Positions 33,932-42,772 of a stretch of DNA of 64,000 nucleotides are shown here, one piece after another (position 1 is the stretch's first letter; each line of letters opens with the position of its first letter). The position numbers and the translations under genes are program-made. Where the stretch lies: the NCBI GenBank assembly GCA_015232365.1, contig JADFZU010000001.1, forward strand, positions 1 to 64,000, in the 5' to 3' direction. This stretch comes from Magnetococcales bacterium. Its GTDB lineage: Bacteria; Pseudomonadota; Magnetococcia; Magnetococcales; JADFYX01. Under the pieces are notes generated by a model. It was given only the letters and a program-made list of their open reading frames with translations, was not told the origin of the DNA and did not search any database.

Positions 33932-35158
33932 TTATATATCCAACTGGCTCATTTTTTTCTCTAATGATTCCGACATTTGGTTCAAAGATCCAATCATCAT
34001 CTTTTTATCTTGAGGCGAGATGGTTTTGTTGGTGTTGTTGGTAAGGGTCTCCGATAGCTTTTTAAGCTCGGCAACATGATCAATAATGTAGTATATAATA
34101 TCTCGCAGGTGTCCGGTCATCCGGCCCATGGCATTAGTTAGAACCATGATCTCATCTTTTTGATCAGGCGAAGCGGTCTCTTGTCCACTTTTTGGCGGGG
34201 CAAAGAGTTCGGCTAGCCGGGTTATGGTTTTTACCGGGCGGGTGATGCTGCGGCTGAAGTAGTAAGCAAAACCAAACCCTAGAATAATAGCGATAATTGC
34301 GACAACCATTGCAGCAGTGGTTCTCTCCTTGGTCTGGATTCTGGTTCTATCAGTGGCTGAGTTCATCTGGGCAGTTGCTTCGTCCACCCCAATAGCTACT
34401 AATGGTTCTATCTTATGTACCGCCATTCGCATGTTGGCCGTTAATTTTAATATCTCATTGTTATGCTCTACCAAAGCTAGAAAATCATCCTCATAACGCT
34501 TAATTCCAGCTAATATAGTCTTTTTATTTTCGTCAGATATGCCTGCTCCGTTTATCTGCTCAATAATTTTTGCTGCTGTTTGTCGTACTGTTGTCACATA
34601 TATGGAACTGCCTCTAAGTAGATAGTCTTTCTCTCTGCGTCTGAGAGTGAGTATCTCCTCTTCAAGCTCAGGAATATACATTTTTACCTGGGCTTCAATG
34701 GTGTGGATGGTGGTGCGGAACCGACCTTGGAGACCAGAGTTATGGTCCAGGCCGTTTATTTTCCATGCAGCAACAATTTTTTTAAAGTCGGAATGATAGA
34801 TCTGGATTAACTTATGGATTTGATCGCCTAGAGGTCGGCCTCCAGTGCGTTTTTCAATGGCTTGTATCTTTTTTGTTTCGGCATCGAGTAGCTTTACATA
34901 TTTTTCCACCCGGTCTGGATAAAGGAGTTTTTTCCGGGACAGGAAATCCTTTTCACTGCGCCTTGCTTCTAGCATGTAGCGGTGCACATTGAGAAAGTGG
35001 GTTTTTTGTGCTGCCTGGTTTGCTTGCAGGGTGTCAAACTGTTTTATGACCCCGAACAGAGTGTAGTGATACTGCCAGACAACTAAGGCAAATAACAGGC
35101 CTATAAGGCCAAAACCAACTCCTAGTCTCTCTCCAACAGAAAGGTTTTTCATGGTCAT
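33932..35158 (-). CDS. HBM-type sensor with HAMP, no output domain
   Basis: 408 residues: TM1 (about 12-32), a large periplasmic all-helical sensor with two copies of the HBM-like signature (RRSEKDFLSRKK and RRREKDYLLRGS), TM2 (about 284-307), HAMP (about 308-360), and a short helical tail. There is no methyl-accepting, kinase or GGDEF domain. Relatives are chemoreceptors or hybrid kinases, so this looks either like an adaptor/regulatory sensor or a truncated one; the stop codon coincides with the edge of repeat D. GAGGAA lies ten bases upstream of the ATG. Confidence 0.85.
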   Translation of the reverse strand: MTMKNLSVGERLGVGFGLIGLLFALVVWQYHYTLFGVIKQFDTLQANQAAQKTHFLNVHRYMLEARRSEKDFLSRKKLLYPDRVEKYVKLLDAETKKIQAIEKRTGGRPLGDQIHKLIQIYHSDFKKIVAAWKINGLDHNSGLQGRFRTTIHTIEAQVKMYIPELEEEILTLRRREKDYLLRGSSIYVTTVRQTAAKIIEQINGAGISDENKKTILAGIKRYEDDFLALVEHNNEILKLTANMRMAVHKIEPLVAIGVDEATAQMNSATDRTRIQTKERTTAAMVVAIIAIILGFGFAYYFSRSITRPVKTITRLAELFAPPKSGQETASPDQKDEIMVLTNAMGRMTGHLRDIIYYIIDHVAELKKLSETLTNNTNKTISPQDKKMMIGSLNQMSESLEKKMSQLDI

Positions 35159-35450
35159 TTTCTCTGTTCCTCTTTAATATAAGGCAAGTAAGATACCGAA
35201 ATTAGTAGCCATTATCACACAATAAGTTAGAGAAAAAAACACTTAAATTGCCAACATTTATATCAGTTGCTAGATGTTTCTCCCAGGCAGTGCTTTTTAA
35301 GCAGTCTTAGGCCGGTAACTAGAATGGTGATGCCGCAGTAGACCATGAATAAGGAGTGAAACAGAGAAATACCAACTCTATCCAGTTTGCGAGTCAAAAC
35401 ATTTTTTTCTAGGTTTTTATATGGCCGGAAACTTTTAAATTATCTGTTTT
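35159..35450. other. Intergenic region with an unassigned minus-strand frame
   Basis: Upstream of the sensor gene. Between about 35274 and 35403 on the minus strand an uninterrupted frame reads LTRKLDRVGISLFHSLFMVYC followed by a hydrophobic stretch (GITILVTGLRLLKK), a possible single-helix peptide. It has no ATG and no ribosome-binding site, so no gene is called. Confidence 0.3.
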
Positions 35451-35813
35451 TTGATGTTCTGGCTTACTGCTCCTGGCTTGAGTTTTGCCCTGGAGTCTCT
35501 TGCTAAAGTCAGTTTGGTCATAAACAACTACAAATTGGCTGATGATACAATTACTCCAAAAACGATCACCATGCTGGAATATATATTCAAGCCAATTGCT
35601 GTTAATGTCGAGACTTTGCATAAAACGTTCATGCGGGCTGTGGATGAACTAAACCAAGGAGTGGTTGATGTTCATGTTGGAACTTTCGCCTTAAAAATGG
35701 ATGGACTGGGCCCCATATATTATTCATACAAATCCCTGATTCTATCAACTCATCTGACTCGCAATAGCTTGCAATTTCAGGTTATAGAGAGCAAAATCAA
35801 CTATTTTAATTAG
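35451..35813 (+). pseudogene. Possible remnant of a periplasmic solute-binding protein
   Basis: 120-codon frame, unclear. The start MMFWLTAPGLSFALESLAKV resembles a signal peptide remnant; MLEYIFKPIAVNVETLHKTFMRAVDELNQGVVDVHVGTF is reminiscent of SBP_bac_3 proteins (fold segment ending in xxxADVMVG). It is short (family about 250) and lacks a ribosome-binding site. It may be a decayed gene or, less likely, a small real protein. Recognition is weak. Confidence 0.3.
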
Positions 35814-35868
35814 ATATCAGAACCGTCTCTGTTTTACAGAGGACGCAGTTTAACACTTGAGGAACCCA

Positions 35869-37383
35869 ATGGCTACTGAGCAGAACGTTAAAAAAATCAA
35901 GGAAAACCCACAGGTTGCAGCTAGAAAAGAAAAGTTGGCAGCTCTGCAAGCAGCAGGAGTCAACCCATATCCAAATAATTTTAAACCAGAGCAGACCCTG
36001 GCTCAGGTTATTCAGGAGCATGGACAAAAGAGCGATGTTGATGAGTTGGCAGCGGTGCAGGTTAAATGTGCTGGCCGTGTGATGCTACACCGGCATTTTG
36101 GCAAACTTACCTTTGCCACCCTGATGGATGAGAGCGGCCGGTTGCAGGTTGCCGTACAGCGTGATCATGTTGGTGCTGACCTCTACCGTGATGTGTTTCG
36201 CAAGGTTGAGGTTGGTGATTGGCTTGGTGTGGAAGGGAGTCTTTTTCTAACCAAAACAGGTGAGTTGACCATAAGGGTTGACAGGTTTCAACTTCTTGCC
36301 AAATCGGTCAGGCCCTTGCCGGAAAAATTTCATGGCCTGGAAGATGTGGAGACCCGTTACCGGCAGCGTTATGTTGATTTGATAGTCAACCCGGAGGTTA
36401 GGGAGCTGTTTCGGACCCGCTCAAAAATTATCCGCCTGATACGTGGTTTTATGGAGGACCAGGGCTTTTTAGAGGTTGAAACACCGATGATGCATCCAAT
36501 TCCCGGTGGAGCAGTAGCCCAACCTTTTATTACCAAACATAACGCCTTGGACCGGGAGCTATATTTGCGTATTGCCCCTGAGCTATACCTCAAACGGCTT
36601 ATAGTTGGAGGTTTTGAGCGGGTGTTTGAGATTAATCGCAACTTCCGTAATGAGGGGCTTTCTACCCGGCACAATCCAGAATTTACCATGATGGAGTTTT
36701 ATCAAGCTTTTGCCACCTACAGTGAGTTGATGGACTTGACTGAGGCTCTTCTTACCCATGTGGTAGGAGAGATTCATAACGGTAATATGGTTGTTGAGCA
36801 TGGGGAGCGAAAAATTGATTTCAGTTCGCCGTGGCAGCGTTTGACCATTGGTGAATCTTTGGTCAAATATGCCGGAGCAGATGCCAACCAGATAGAGGAT
36901 AGAGCCTATCTGCTGACTTTTGCCCATGAGAAAAAAATTAAAATTGATGAAAACTGGGATGATGGAGTGTTGTTGCTAGAGCTGTTTGAGAACTTGGTTG
37001 AGGAGAGTCTTATCCAGCCGACATTTATTATTGACTACCCAGTCTCAGTCTCCCCTCTCTCTCGCCGTTCAGATAGCAACCCTGATATTACCGAGCGGTT
37101 TGAGCTGTTTATAGGCGGTTGGGAGATTGCCAACGCATTTTCTGAGTTGAATGATCCGGCAGATCAGGCTGAACGGTTTAAAAAGCAGGTGGAGTCCAAG
37201 GATGCCGGTGATATGGAAGCCATGCACTATGATGAAGACTATATCCAGGCTTTGGAGTATGGCATGCCTCCCACTGCAGGTGAAGGTATAGGAATTGACC
37301 GCCTGGTTATGTTGTTAACCGACTCTGCAGCAATTCGGGATGTTCTGCTCTTTCCTCAGTTGCGTCATGTAGTCAAGGACTAA
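35869..37383 (+). CDS. lysS: Lysine--tRNA ligase (class II)
   Basis: 504 residues. An N-terminal OB-fold anticodon-binding domain (AGRVMLHRHFGKLTFATLMDESG) precedes the class II core: motif 1 LIRGFMEDQGFLEVETPMMHPIPGG, motif 2 FEINRNFRNEGLSTRHNPEFTMMEFYQAFATY, motif 3 GEGIGIDRLVMLLTDS. ATG 35869 is chosen because TTGAGGA is just upstream; TTG 35857 would overlap that. It is followed by lolC after five bases, forming lysS-lolC-lolD-protease. Confidence 0.96.
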   Translation: MATEQNVKKIKENPQVAARKEKLAALQAAGVNPYPNNFKPEQTLAQVIQEHGQKSDVDELAAVQVKCAGRVMLHRHFGKLTFATLMDESGRLQVAVQRDHVGADLYRDVFRKVEVGDWLGVEGSLFLTKTGELTIRVDRFQLLAKSVRPLPEKFHGLEDVETRYRQRYVDLIVNPEVRELFRTRSKIIRLIRGFMEDQGFLEVETPMMHPIPGGAVAQPFITKHNALDRELYLRIAPELYLKRLIVGGFERVFEINRNFRNEGLSTRHNPEFTMMEFYQAFATYSELMDLTEALLTHVVGEIHNGNMVVEHGERKIDFSSPWQRLTIGESLVKYAGADANQIEDRAYLLTFAHEKKIKIDENWDDGVLLLELFENLVEESLIQPTFIIDYPVSVSPLSRRSDSNPDITERFELFIGGWEIANAFSELNDPADQAERFKKQVESKDAGDMEAMHYDEDYIQALEYGMPPTAGEGIGIDRLVMLLTDSAAIRDVLLFPQLRHVVKD

Positions 37384-37387
37384 CACA

Positions 37388-38638
37388 ATGTTGAGTAGCC
37401 GCTATGAGTGGTTTATCGGTCTGCGTTATCTTAGAGCCAAACGCAACCAGAGCTTTATCTCTATCATCACCTTTTTCTCCTTGGGCGGTATAGCTTTGGG
37501 TGTGGCGGCACTTATAGTGGTTTTGGCGGTTATGACCGGCTTTCGTCAGGAGTTGCAGTCGCAAATTCTTGGTATAACCGGCCATGCAACAGTTCGCTCT
37601 TATTCGAGTTATGTCAACAACTATCCCTGGTTGCTAAAAGAGGTGAATAAAAACAACGGTGTTGTCGCTGCATCTCCATTTATTTCAGGTCAGGCAATGT
37701 TAACCGGGCAGAGGCGACGGCCTTATGGGGTCTCTCTGCGAGGAATAATCCCGGCTCTTGATAGCCAGGTTTCGGCTCTTGATAAAAATATCAAGATTGG
37801 CAGTATCAACAACCTTGGTAAATACCGGATCATCCTGGGTCAGAGGTTGGCTAATAACCTGGGGGTAGGGTTTGGAGATAAGGTTACGGTGATGGTGGCT
37901 GCAGGGAATGTTACCGCTATGGGAACTCTCCCCAGGCTAAAACGTTTTGTGGTTGGGGGAATCTTTGAATCTGGTATGTATGAATATGACAATACCCTGG
38001 CCTATATTCATCTAAAAGATGCCCAGACTCTGCTACGGATTGGTTCTGATGTGGTGACTGGAGTTGAGATAATGACTCCCCAGGCTGAACAGGCGTTTGC
38101 TGTCAGAAAAGAGCTGCAAAAATCTCTTGGCAACGCCTATTGGGTACGAGACTGGATGCAGATGAACCAGAACTTCTTCCGGGCTTTGAAAATGGAAAAA
38201 GCCACCATGTTTGTAATTCTTTTTTTGGTGGTCATTGTTGCGGCCTTTAACATTATTTCAAGTTTGGTGATGGTAGTGATGGAGAAGGGGAGGGAGATTG
38301 CCATTCTGAAATCCATGGGGGCAACTCCTGGGGGAATATTGACCATATTTTTGGTCAATGGCGGGGTGATAGGTTTTGTAGGGACCCTGTCTGGTTTGGC
38401 TTTGGGGCTGGCTTTGGCTTTTAATCTGGAGGCGGCGTTGGGTTTTATTGAAGATATGTTTGGTATCCAGATCCTGTCCGGCGAGGTCTACTATATCGAC
38501 CATCTGCCGTCGGTGGTTTTATGGTCGGATGTGGCGTGGATTGCTGGAATAAGTCTGGTTATCACCTTATTGGCTGCTCTCTATCCAGCTTGGCGTGCGT
38601 CAGGTGTTGATCCGGTTGACGGGCTGCGTTATGAGTAG
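37388..38638 (+). CDS. lolC: Lipoprotein-releasing ABC transporter permease (LolC/E type)
   Basis: Extracts lipoproteins from the inner membrane for transfer to LolA. 416 residues with an N-terminal helix after FIGLRYLRAKRNQSFISIITFFSLGGIALGV, a periplasmic domain (about 45-260), and three C-terminal helices with the MGATPGGILTIFLVNGGVIGF FtsX-type region. Only one permease is encoded before lolD, so it may be a single LolF-type homodimer subunit or a LolC needing an E elsewhere. It overlaps lolD by eight bases. Confidence 0.93.
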   Translation: MLSSRYEWFIGLRYLRAKRNQSFISIITFFSLGGIALGVAALIVVLAVMTGFRQELQSQILGITGHATVRSYSSYVNNYPWLLKEVNKNNGVVAASPFISGQAMLTGQRRRPYGVSLRGIIPALDSQVSALDKNIKIGSINNLGKYRIILGQRLANNLGVGFGDKVTVMVAAGNVTAMGTLPRLKRFVVGGIFESGMYEYDNTLAYIHLKDAQTLLRIGSDVVTGVEIMTPQAEQAFAVRKELQKSLGNAYWVRDWMQMNQNFFRALKMEKATMFVILFLVVIVAAFNIISSLVMVVMEKGREIAILKSMGATPGGILTIFLVNGGVIGFVGTLSGLALGLALAFNLEAALGFIEDMFGIQILSGEVYYIDHLPSVVLWSDVAWIAGISLVITLLAALYPAWRASGVDPVDGLRYE

Positions 38639-39335
38639 TGAATCTTTGCCGCTTCTCATTGCCAAAGGTCTTAAAAAAGCCTTTTCTGTGGGTAAAAATA
38701 GCTCTCTTGAAGTTTTGAAGGGTATCGACCTCAGCATTGATAAGGGTGAGATGGTGGCACTGTTAGGTGACTCTGGCAGTGGTAAAAGTACCCTTATTCA
38801 AATTTTAGGAACCCTGGACCGCCCTTCATCAGGAGTTGTCACACTAAACGGAATCAACCTTTTTGCCTTGAACCCAAAAGAGCAGGCGGTGGTTCGTAAC
38901 CAGAAGATCGGCTTTATCTATCAGTTTCATCGCCTTCTACCTGAGTTTTCTGCCCGGGAGAATGTCATGATGCCCCTTTTGATCGGCAGATGTTCGCCAA
39001 AACTGGCAAAAGAGAGGGCAGGGGAAATTTTAGAGAAGGTGGGGTTGGCAGGCCGCCTTGACCACCGCCCAGGTCAGCTATCGGGTGGGGAGCAGCAGCG
39101 AGTGGCAATTGCCCGGTCAATAGTTACCGAGCCAGTACTGTTGTTAGCAGATGAGCCTACCGGCAACCTTGACAGTAGAACCGCAGGCTCGGTTTTTGAG
39201 CTTTTGCAAAAATTGAATCAAGATCTTGGCCTATCTTGCTTGATGGTGACCCACAACAATGAGCTAGCTCAAAATTTGGACCGTCAACTACATATGATCG
39301 ATGGCTGCTTGGCAGAAGAAGAGAGGGGAAAGTAA
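38631..39335 (+). CDS. lolD: Lipoprotein-releasing ABC transporter ATPase LolD
   Basis: 234 residues. Walker [10 protein letters not shown], signature [14 protein letters not shown], Walker B VLLLADEP and H-loop LMVTHNNEL are all intact. The [23 protein letters not shown] region is typical for LolD. The ATG at 38631 overlaps lolC; the longer in-frame version from 38595 reads into lolC's last codons and is rejected. It energises lipoprotein release with the preceding permease. Confidence 0.96.
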   Translation: MSSESLPLLIAKGLKKAFSVGKNSSLEVLKGIDLSIDKGEMVALLGDSGSGKSTLIQILGTLDRPSSGVVTLNGINLFALNPKEQAVVRNQKIGFIYQFHRLLPEFSARENVMMPLLIGRCSPKLAKERAGEILEKVGLAGRLDHRPGQLSGGEQQRVAIARSIVTEPVLLLADEPTGNLDSRTAGSVFELLQKLNQDLGLSCLMVTHNNELAQNLDRQLHMIDGCLAEEERGK

Positions 39336-39336
39336 G

Positions 39337-40011
39337 TTGATTCCAATTTATGAGATCTTGGTTGGTGTTATCACCTGGGGTCCGGGAATTTTATTGGCAA
39401 TAACCCTCCATGAGTGGGCACACGGATATGTAGCCACCCTTTTTGGTGATCCAACCCCTAAGATTATGGGCCGTCTCTCCCTAAACCCCATCAGCCACAT
39501 AGACCCGGTCTGGACGATAGCTGTTCCGGTAGGTATGTTGGTGCTTTCCATGTTAACCATGGGCCAGCCATTTGCTTTTGGTGGAGCTAAACCGGTCCCT
39601 ATAAACCCAAGAAAGTTTAAAGCTTCTCAATATCGACTGGCTATATTTTCAGTCTCGATAGCTGGCCCGGTGATGAACCTGCTGCTGGCTCTGTTGTGTG
39701 TTTTTGCTCTGCGTGGTGCTATCTATCTGCCGGGTTTTATGTCTGAAGCAGTGGTTGCCATGTTGATGGCTGCTCTACAGATGAATGTCTTGTTGGCGGT
39801 ATTTAACTTGTTGCCAATTTTACCCCTTGATGGTGGCCGGGTATTGGGGGCTATATTGCCATCCCCTTATGACCGCAAGCTGGCAGCTCTTGAGCGGTAT
39901 GGCCTGCCGGTTGTAATGGTTTTGGCTTTCTCTGGCGTTTTGGGTAAAATTCTTCTACCGGCAATCTCAATTGTGCTGGTATTTTATCTGCAGCTTGCCG
40001 GAATCATGTGA
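39337..40011 (+). CDS. Site-2 protease family intramembrane metalloprotease (M50)
   Basis: About 225 residues, multiple helices. Zinc-binding HEWAHG (HExxH) in ITLHEWAHGYVATLFGDPTPK and the NLLPILPLDGGRVLG motif (third ligand Asp) identify an M50 peptidase without PDZ domains, like the small S2P family (SpoIVFB/YwhC type). Likely substrates are unknown. A TTG at 39337 is favoured: AGGGGAAA lies eight bases upstream and directly follows the lolD stop; the frame from 39301 lies within lolD. trpS follows 27 bases later. Confidence 0.9.
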   Translation: MIPIYEILVGVITWGPGILLAITLHEWAHGYVATLFGDPTPKIMGRLSLNPISHIDPVWTIAVPVGMLVLSMLTMGQPFAFGGAKPVPINPRKFKASQYRLAIFSVSIAGPVMNLLLALLCVFALRGAIYLPGFMSEAVVAMLMAALQMNVLLAVFNLLPILPLDGGRVLGAILPSPYDRKLAALERYGLPVVMVLAFSGVLGKILLPAISIVLVFYLQLAGIM

Positions 40012-40038
40012 TTTTATTTTAAATAAAAGGATTTTGTA

Positions 40039-41055
40039 GTGAATTTAGCAGACAAACCCACTGTTTTTAGCGGCGCACAGCCTACTGGTCAATTGACTCT
40101 TGGTAACTATTTGGGGGCTTTGCAAAATTGGGTTGCCATGCAGGAGGAGTATAACTGCCTGTTTTGTGTCGTCGATCTTCACGCTCTGACCGTCCGTCAA
40201 GATCCCCAAGCCCTAAGAGAGCAGATCTATGATCTTGCTGCCGTATATCTGGCCTGTGGCATAGATCCGGCAAAGAGCACAATTTTTGTTCAGAGCCAGG
40301 TTCCTGCCCACGCTGAGTTGGCCTGGATTCTCTCTACCTTTACCCAGATGGGTGAGTTGGAGCGGATGACCCAATATAAAGACAAGTCCCAGCGACACCG
40401 GACCAATATCAATGCTGGCCTCTTTACCTACCCGACTTTAATGGCTGCTGATATTCTTCTCTATGGAACCCATAAAGTACCAGTTGGTGCAGATCAAAAG
40501 CAGCATTTAGAGCTATCCAGAGATGTTGCCACCCGCTTTAATGGGGCCTTCAAACCAATTTTTCAGGTACCAGACCCCCTAATAGCTAGCAGCGGTTCGG
40601 CAAGGGTTAAGGATCTTCAAGAGCCGAGCAAAAAAATGTCTAAAAGTGCAGAGTCTGATCTGGCCAAGGTTATGTTGCTGGATGAGCCAAAAACTATTTT
40701 GAAAAAATTTAAAAAAGCGGTTACAGATAGCCAAGGGGTTATCGCTTATGATGAAGAGGCACAGCCTGGAGTTGCTAATCTACTGAATATCTGGTGCGCG
40801 GCAACCAACAACAGCTTAGAGAACGCCCTAGAACATTTCAGCCATAATATGTATGGCAAATTAAAGGTTGAGAGTGGTGAGGCAGTCAATGCAATTCTAG
40901 CTCCGGTTCAGGAGCGGTACAGAGATATAATTGCTGACCGGGGAGAGCTGATTAAAATTTTGGATAATGGTGCTGAGGTGGCCAGACAGCGGGCCGAAGA
41001 GATGATGGTGAAGGTTGTTGATGTTTTGGGTCTGCCACCAAGACGGTCACTATAA
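40039..41055 (+). CDS. trpS: Tryptophan--tRNA ligase
   Basis: 338 residues of class I TrpRS. The HIGH equivalent reads GQLTLGNYLGALQNW, KMSKS is PSKKMSKSAES, and SGAQPTG at the N-terminus contacts ATP. DxxPVGxDQxxHLEL appears as VPVGADQKQHLELSRD. GTG start with AAGGA seven bases upstream. The TAA overlaps the next ATG (TAATG), so trpS and the pseudouridine synthase gene are coupled. Confidence 0.97.
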   Translation: MNLADKPTVFSGAQPTGQLTLGNYLGALQNWVAMQEEYNCLFCVVDLHALTVRQDPQALREQIYDLAAVYLACGIDPAKSTIFVQSQVPAHAELAWILSTFTQMGELERMTQYKDKSQRHRTNINAGLFTYPTLMAADILLYGTHKVPVGADQKQHLELSRDVATRFNGAFKPIFQVPDPLIASSGSARVKDLQEPSKKMSKSAESDLAKVMLLDEPKTILKKFKKAVTDSQGVIAYDEEAQPGVANLLNIWCAATNNSLENALEHFSHNMYGKLKVESGEAVNAILAPVQERYRDIIADRGELIKILDNGAEVARQRAEEMMVKVVDVLGLPPRRSL

Positions 41056-41786
41056 TGGCTGATGAGGTTAGATTGCAAAAATGGCTGGCTGAGACTGGCC
41101 TATGCTCACGTCGTGAGGGCGAGAGGTGGATTGAGGCCGGACGGGTCAAGGTAAATGGTAAGGTTGTTACTGCCATGGGAACCAAAGTCAGCAAACATGA
41201 TAAAATTGCTGTTGATGGCAAACCACTGCCGCCAAAACGGGCAGAGCGTACCGTAGTGCTGGCTCTAAATAAACCTACTGGACGAATCTGCACCAAAAAA
41301 GATCCTGAAGGTAGGCCAACTATCTATGGTCTTTTAGGCCGGGGGCATACCAGGTTAATCAGTGTTGGTCGTTTGGATATAAACTCTGAAGGGCTGCTGT
41401 TGTTGAGTAATGATGGTGATCTGGTCCATAAGTTAACCCACCCTTCAAATGAGGTTTCACGAATCTACCGGGTGCGGGTTCATGGCCGTATCAGTGAAGA
41501 TTTCCTAGCTAAACTTAAAAAAGGTGTGCAACTAGAAGATGGTCATACCGGGCCTCTGGATGTGGCTCTGGATGGGGTTCAGGGAGCCAATAGCTGGTTG
41601 ACTCTAACCTTGAAGGAGGGCAGGAATCGCTTGATTCGCCGGATTTTTAAACATTTTGAGATGGATGTGGGACGGTTGATACGTGTATCGTATGGTGGAG
41701 TAGAGTTGGGTGATGTGGCAAAAGGAACCTGGCGCAGTTTGACCCAGGCAGAGATTAAAAAATTGTGGCGGTCAGTGGGGAGCTGA
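41055..41786 (+). CDS. rluB: RluB-like ribosomal pseudouridine synthase
   Basis: 243 residues: N-terminal S4 domain (LQKWLAETGLCSRREGERWIEAGRVKVNG) and RsuA/RluB catalytic domain with the Asp in VGRLDINSEGLLLLSNDG and the LTLKEGRNRLIRRIFKHFEMDV region. Family RsuA/RluB/E/F; RluB (23S U2605) is the most likely identity but RluE/F are not excluded. It overlaps trpS and precedes a small basic unknown. Confidence 0.9.
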   Translation: MADEVRLQKWLAETGLCSRREGERWIEAGRVKVNGKVVTAMGTKVSKHDKIAVDGKPLPPKRAERTVVLALNKPTGRICTKKDPEGRPTIYGLLGRGHTRLISVGRLDINSEGLLLLSNDGDLVHKLTHPSNEVSRIYRVRVHGRISEDFLAKLKKGVQLEDGHTGPLDVALDGVQGANSWLTLTLKEGRNRLIRRIFKHFEMDVGRLIRVSYGGVELGDVAKGTWRSLTQAEIKKLWRSVGS

Positions 41787-41841
41787 TCAGTTGTAAAAAT
41801 ATCGGTAAAAAATTTATTTCTTGAAACTTCAGGTTAATGTT

Positions 41842-42084
41842 ATGTCATCGCAAAATTCAATTTGGAAAAAAATTCGTAAAAAGGTTCGTTCTATCCTCTG
41901 TAACTCTAAAGATTATGATGATTGTTCAAAAGAGAAAAGACAGATAGTTCGTAAGGCTCTATCAAGTAATAATGATGATATGGAGAAGCGTATCCACCGT
42001 CTGCACAAAGCTCTAAAGGCCAACTATATTACCAAAAAACAGTATCGTCTGGCTAAAAAATTGATTGTTGCCTCATATAAATAG
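41842..42084 (+). CDS. Small very basic hypothetical protein
   Basis: About 80 residues, predicted helical and strongly basic (many Lys/Arg: WKKIRKKVRSIL, EKRQIVRKAL, HRLHKALKANYITKKQYRLAKK). It could bind nucleic acid or ribosome. No family is recognised. Two Cys are close to the N-terminus. The 41842 ATG is chosen; a TTG at 41821 adds seven residues. It lies between rluB and the DNA glycosylase gene. Confidence 0.55.
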   Translation: MSSQNSIWKKIRKKVRSILCNSKDYDDCSKEKRQIVRKALSSNNDDMEKRIHRLHKALKANYITKKQYRLAKKLIVASYK

Positions 42085-42105
42085 AGCCAGGTAAATTGAA
42101 ATCTT

Positions 42106-42768
42106 GTGAACCCATCTATTGTTAGCCATCAGCAGCTATACGATCTTTTGTTTGAAGCATACGGCCCTCAACATTGGTGGCCGGCAAAAACAGCCGTTGC
42201 CATGATGGTTGGAGTGATTTTGGTCCAGAACAGCACCTGGACCCAGGCTGCCAAGGTGGTGGATGTTCTGGCAGAACATAACTACCTCTCTTGGCGTCGG
42301 TTGCGTGATGTTGACGAGCAGACGCTGTGGGATCTGCTGCGGCCTGCTGGATATTTTCGAGTTAAAACCAAGCGTTTAAAGGCTGTTGCCAGTTTTGTTG
42401 GACAGTATGACGATGATTTGGGGAGACTGTTTGCTCTGGAGCCAGCCATGCTGCGAGTTAAGTTGTTGACAGTTAATGGTGTGGGTAAAGAGAGTGCTGA
42501 TAGCATTATCTGTTATGGGGCAAAACAGCCGGTATTTGTTGTTGATGCTTACACCAGAAGGCTGTTTTACCGGCTGGGATGGGTTGGGGAGAGGGCCGGT
42601 TATGATGAGATTCAGGAGTTGGTCCATGAAAATATGGCTATGGAGCAGACTCTATTGGGTGAGTATCATGCTCTGATTGTCTCACATGTTAAAGAGCAGT
42701 GTAAGGTTCGGCCCATCTGTTCTGGTTGTCCAATAATTTTTTGTCCACGTTATCATAATAGCAGGTAG
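42106..42768 (+). CDS. Endonuclease III-fold DNA glycosylase (MagIII-like)
   Basis: 220 residues of the HhH-GPD superfamily: AVAMMVGVILVQNSTWTQAAKVV, helix-hairpin-helix LLTVNGVGKESADSIICYG, catalytic Asp in FVVDAYTRRLFYRLGW, and a C-terminal [4Fe-4S] motif C-x5-C-x2-C-x4-C (KEQCKVRPICSGCPIIFCP). The Lys of bifunctional endonuclease III is replaced by Glu (VGKES), so a monofunctional base-excision glycosylase is expected, as in Helicobacter MagIII (3-methyladenine). GTG start without strong site. mutL follows four bases later: a DNA-repair pair. Confidence 0.88.
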   Translation: MNPSIVSHQQLYDLLFEAYGPQHWWPAKTAVAMMVGVILVQNSTWTQAAKVVDVLAEHNYLSWRRLRDVDEQTLWDLLRPAGYFRVKTKRLKAVASFVGQYDDDLGRLFALEPAMLRVKLLTVNGVGKESADSIICYGAKQPVFVVDAYTRRLFYRLGWVGERAGYDEIQELVHENMAMEQTLLGEYHALIVSHVKEQCKVRPICSGCPIIFCPRYHNSR

Positions 42769-42772
42769 ATAA

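Noticed and set aside
35409..35621. Minus-strand ORF of 70 residues
   Set aside because: Lies antisense to the 35451-35813 frame with no ribosome-binding site or family resemblance.
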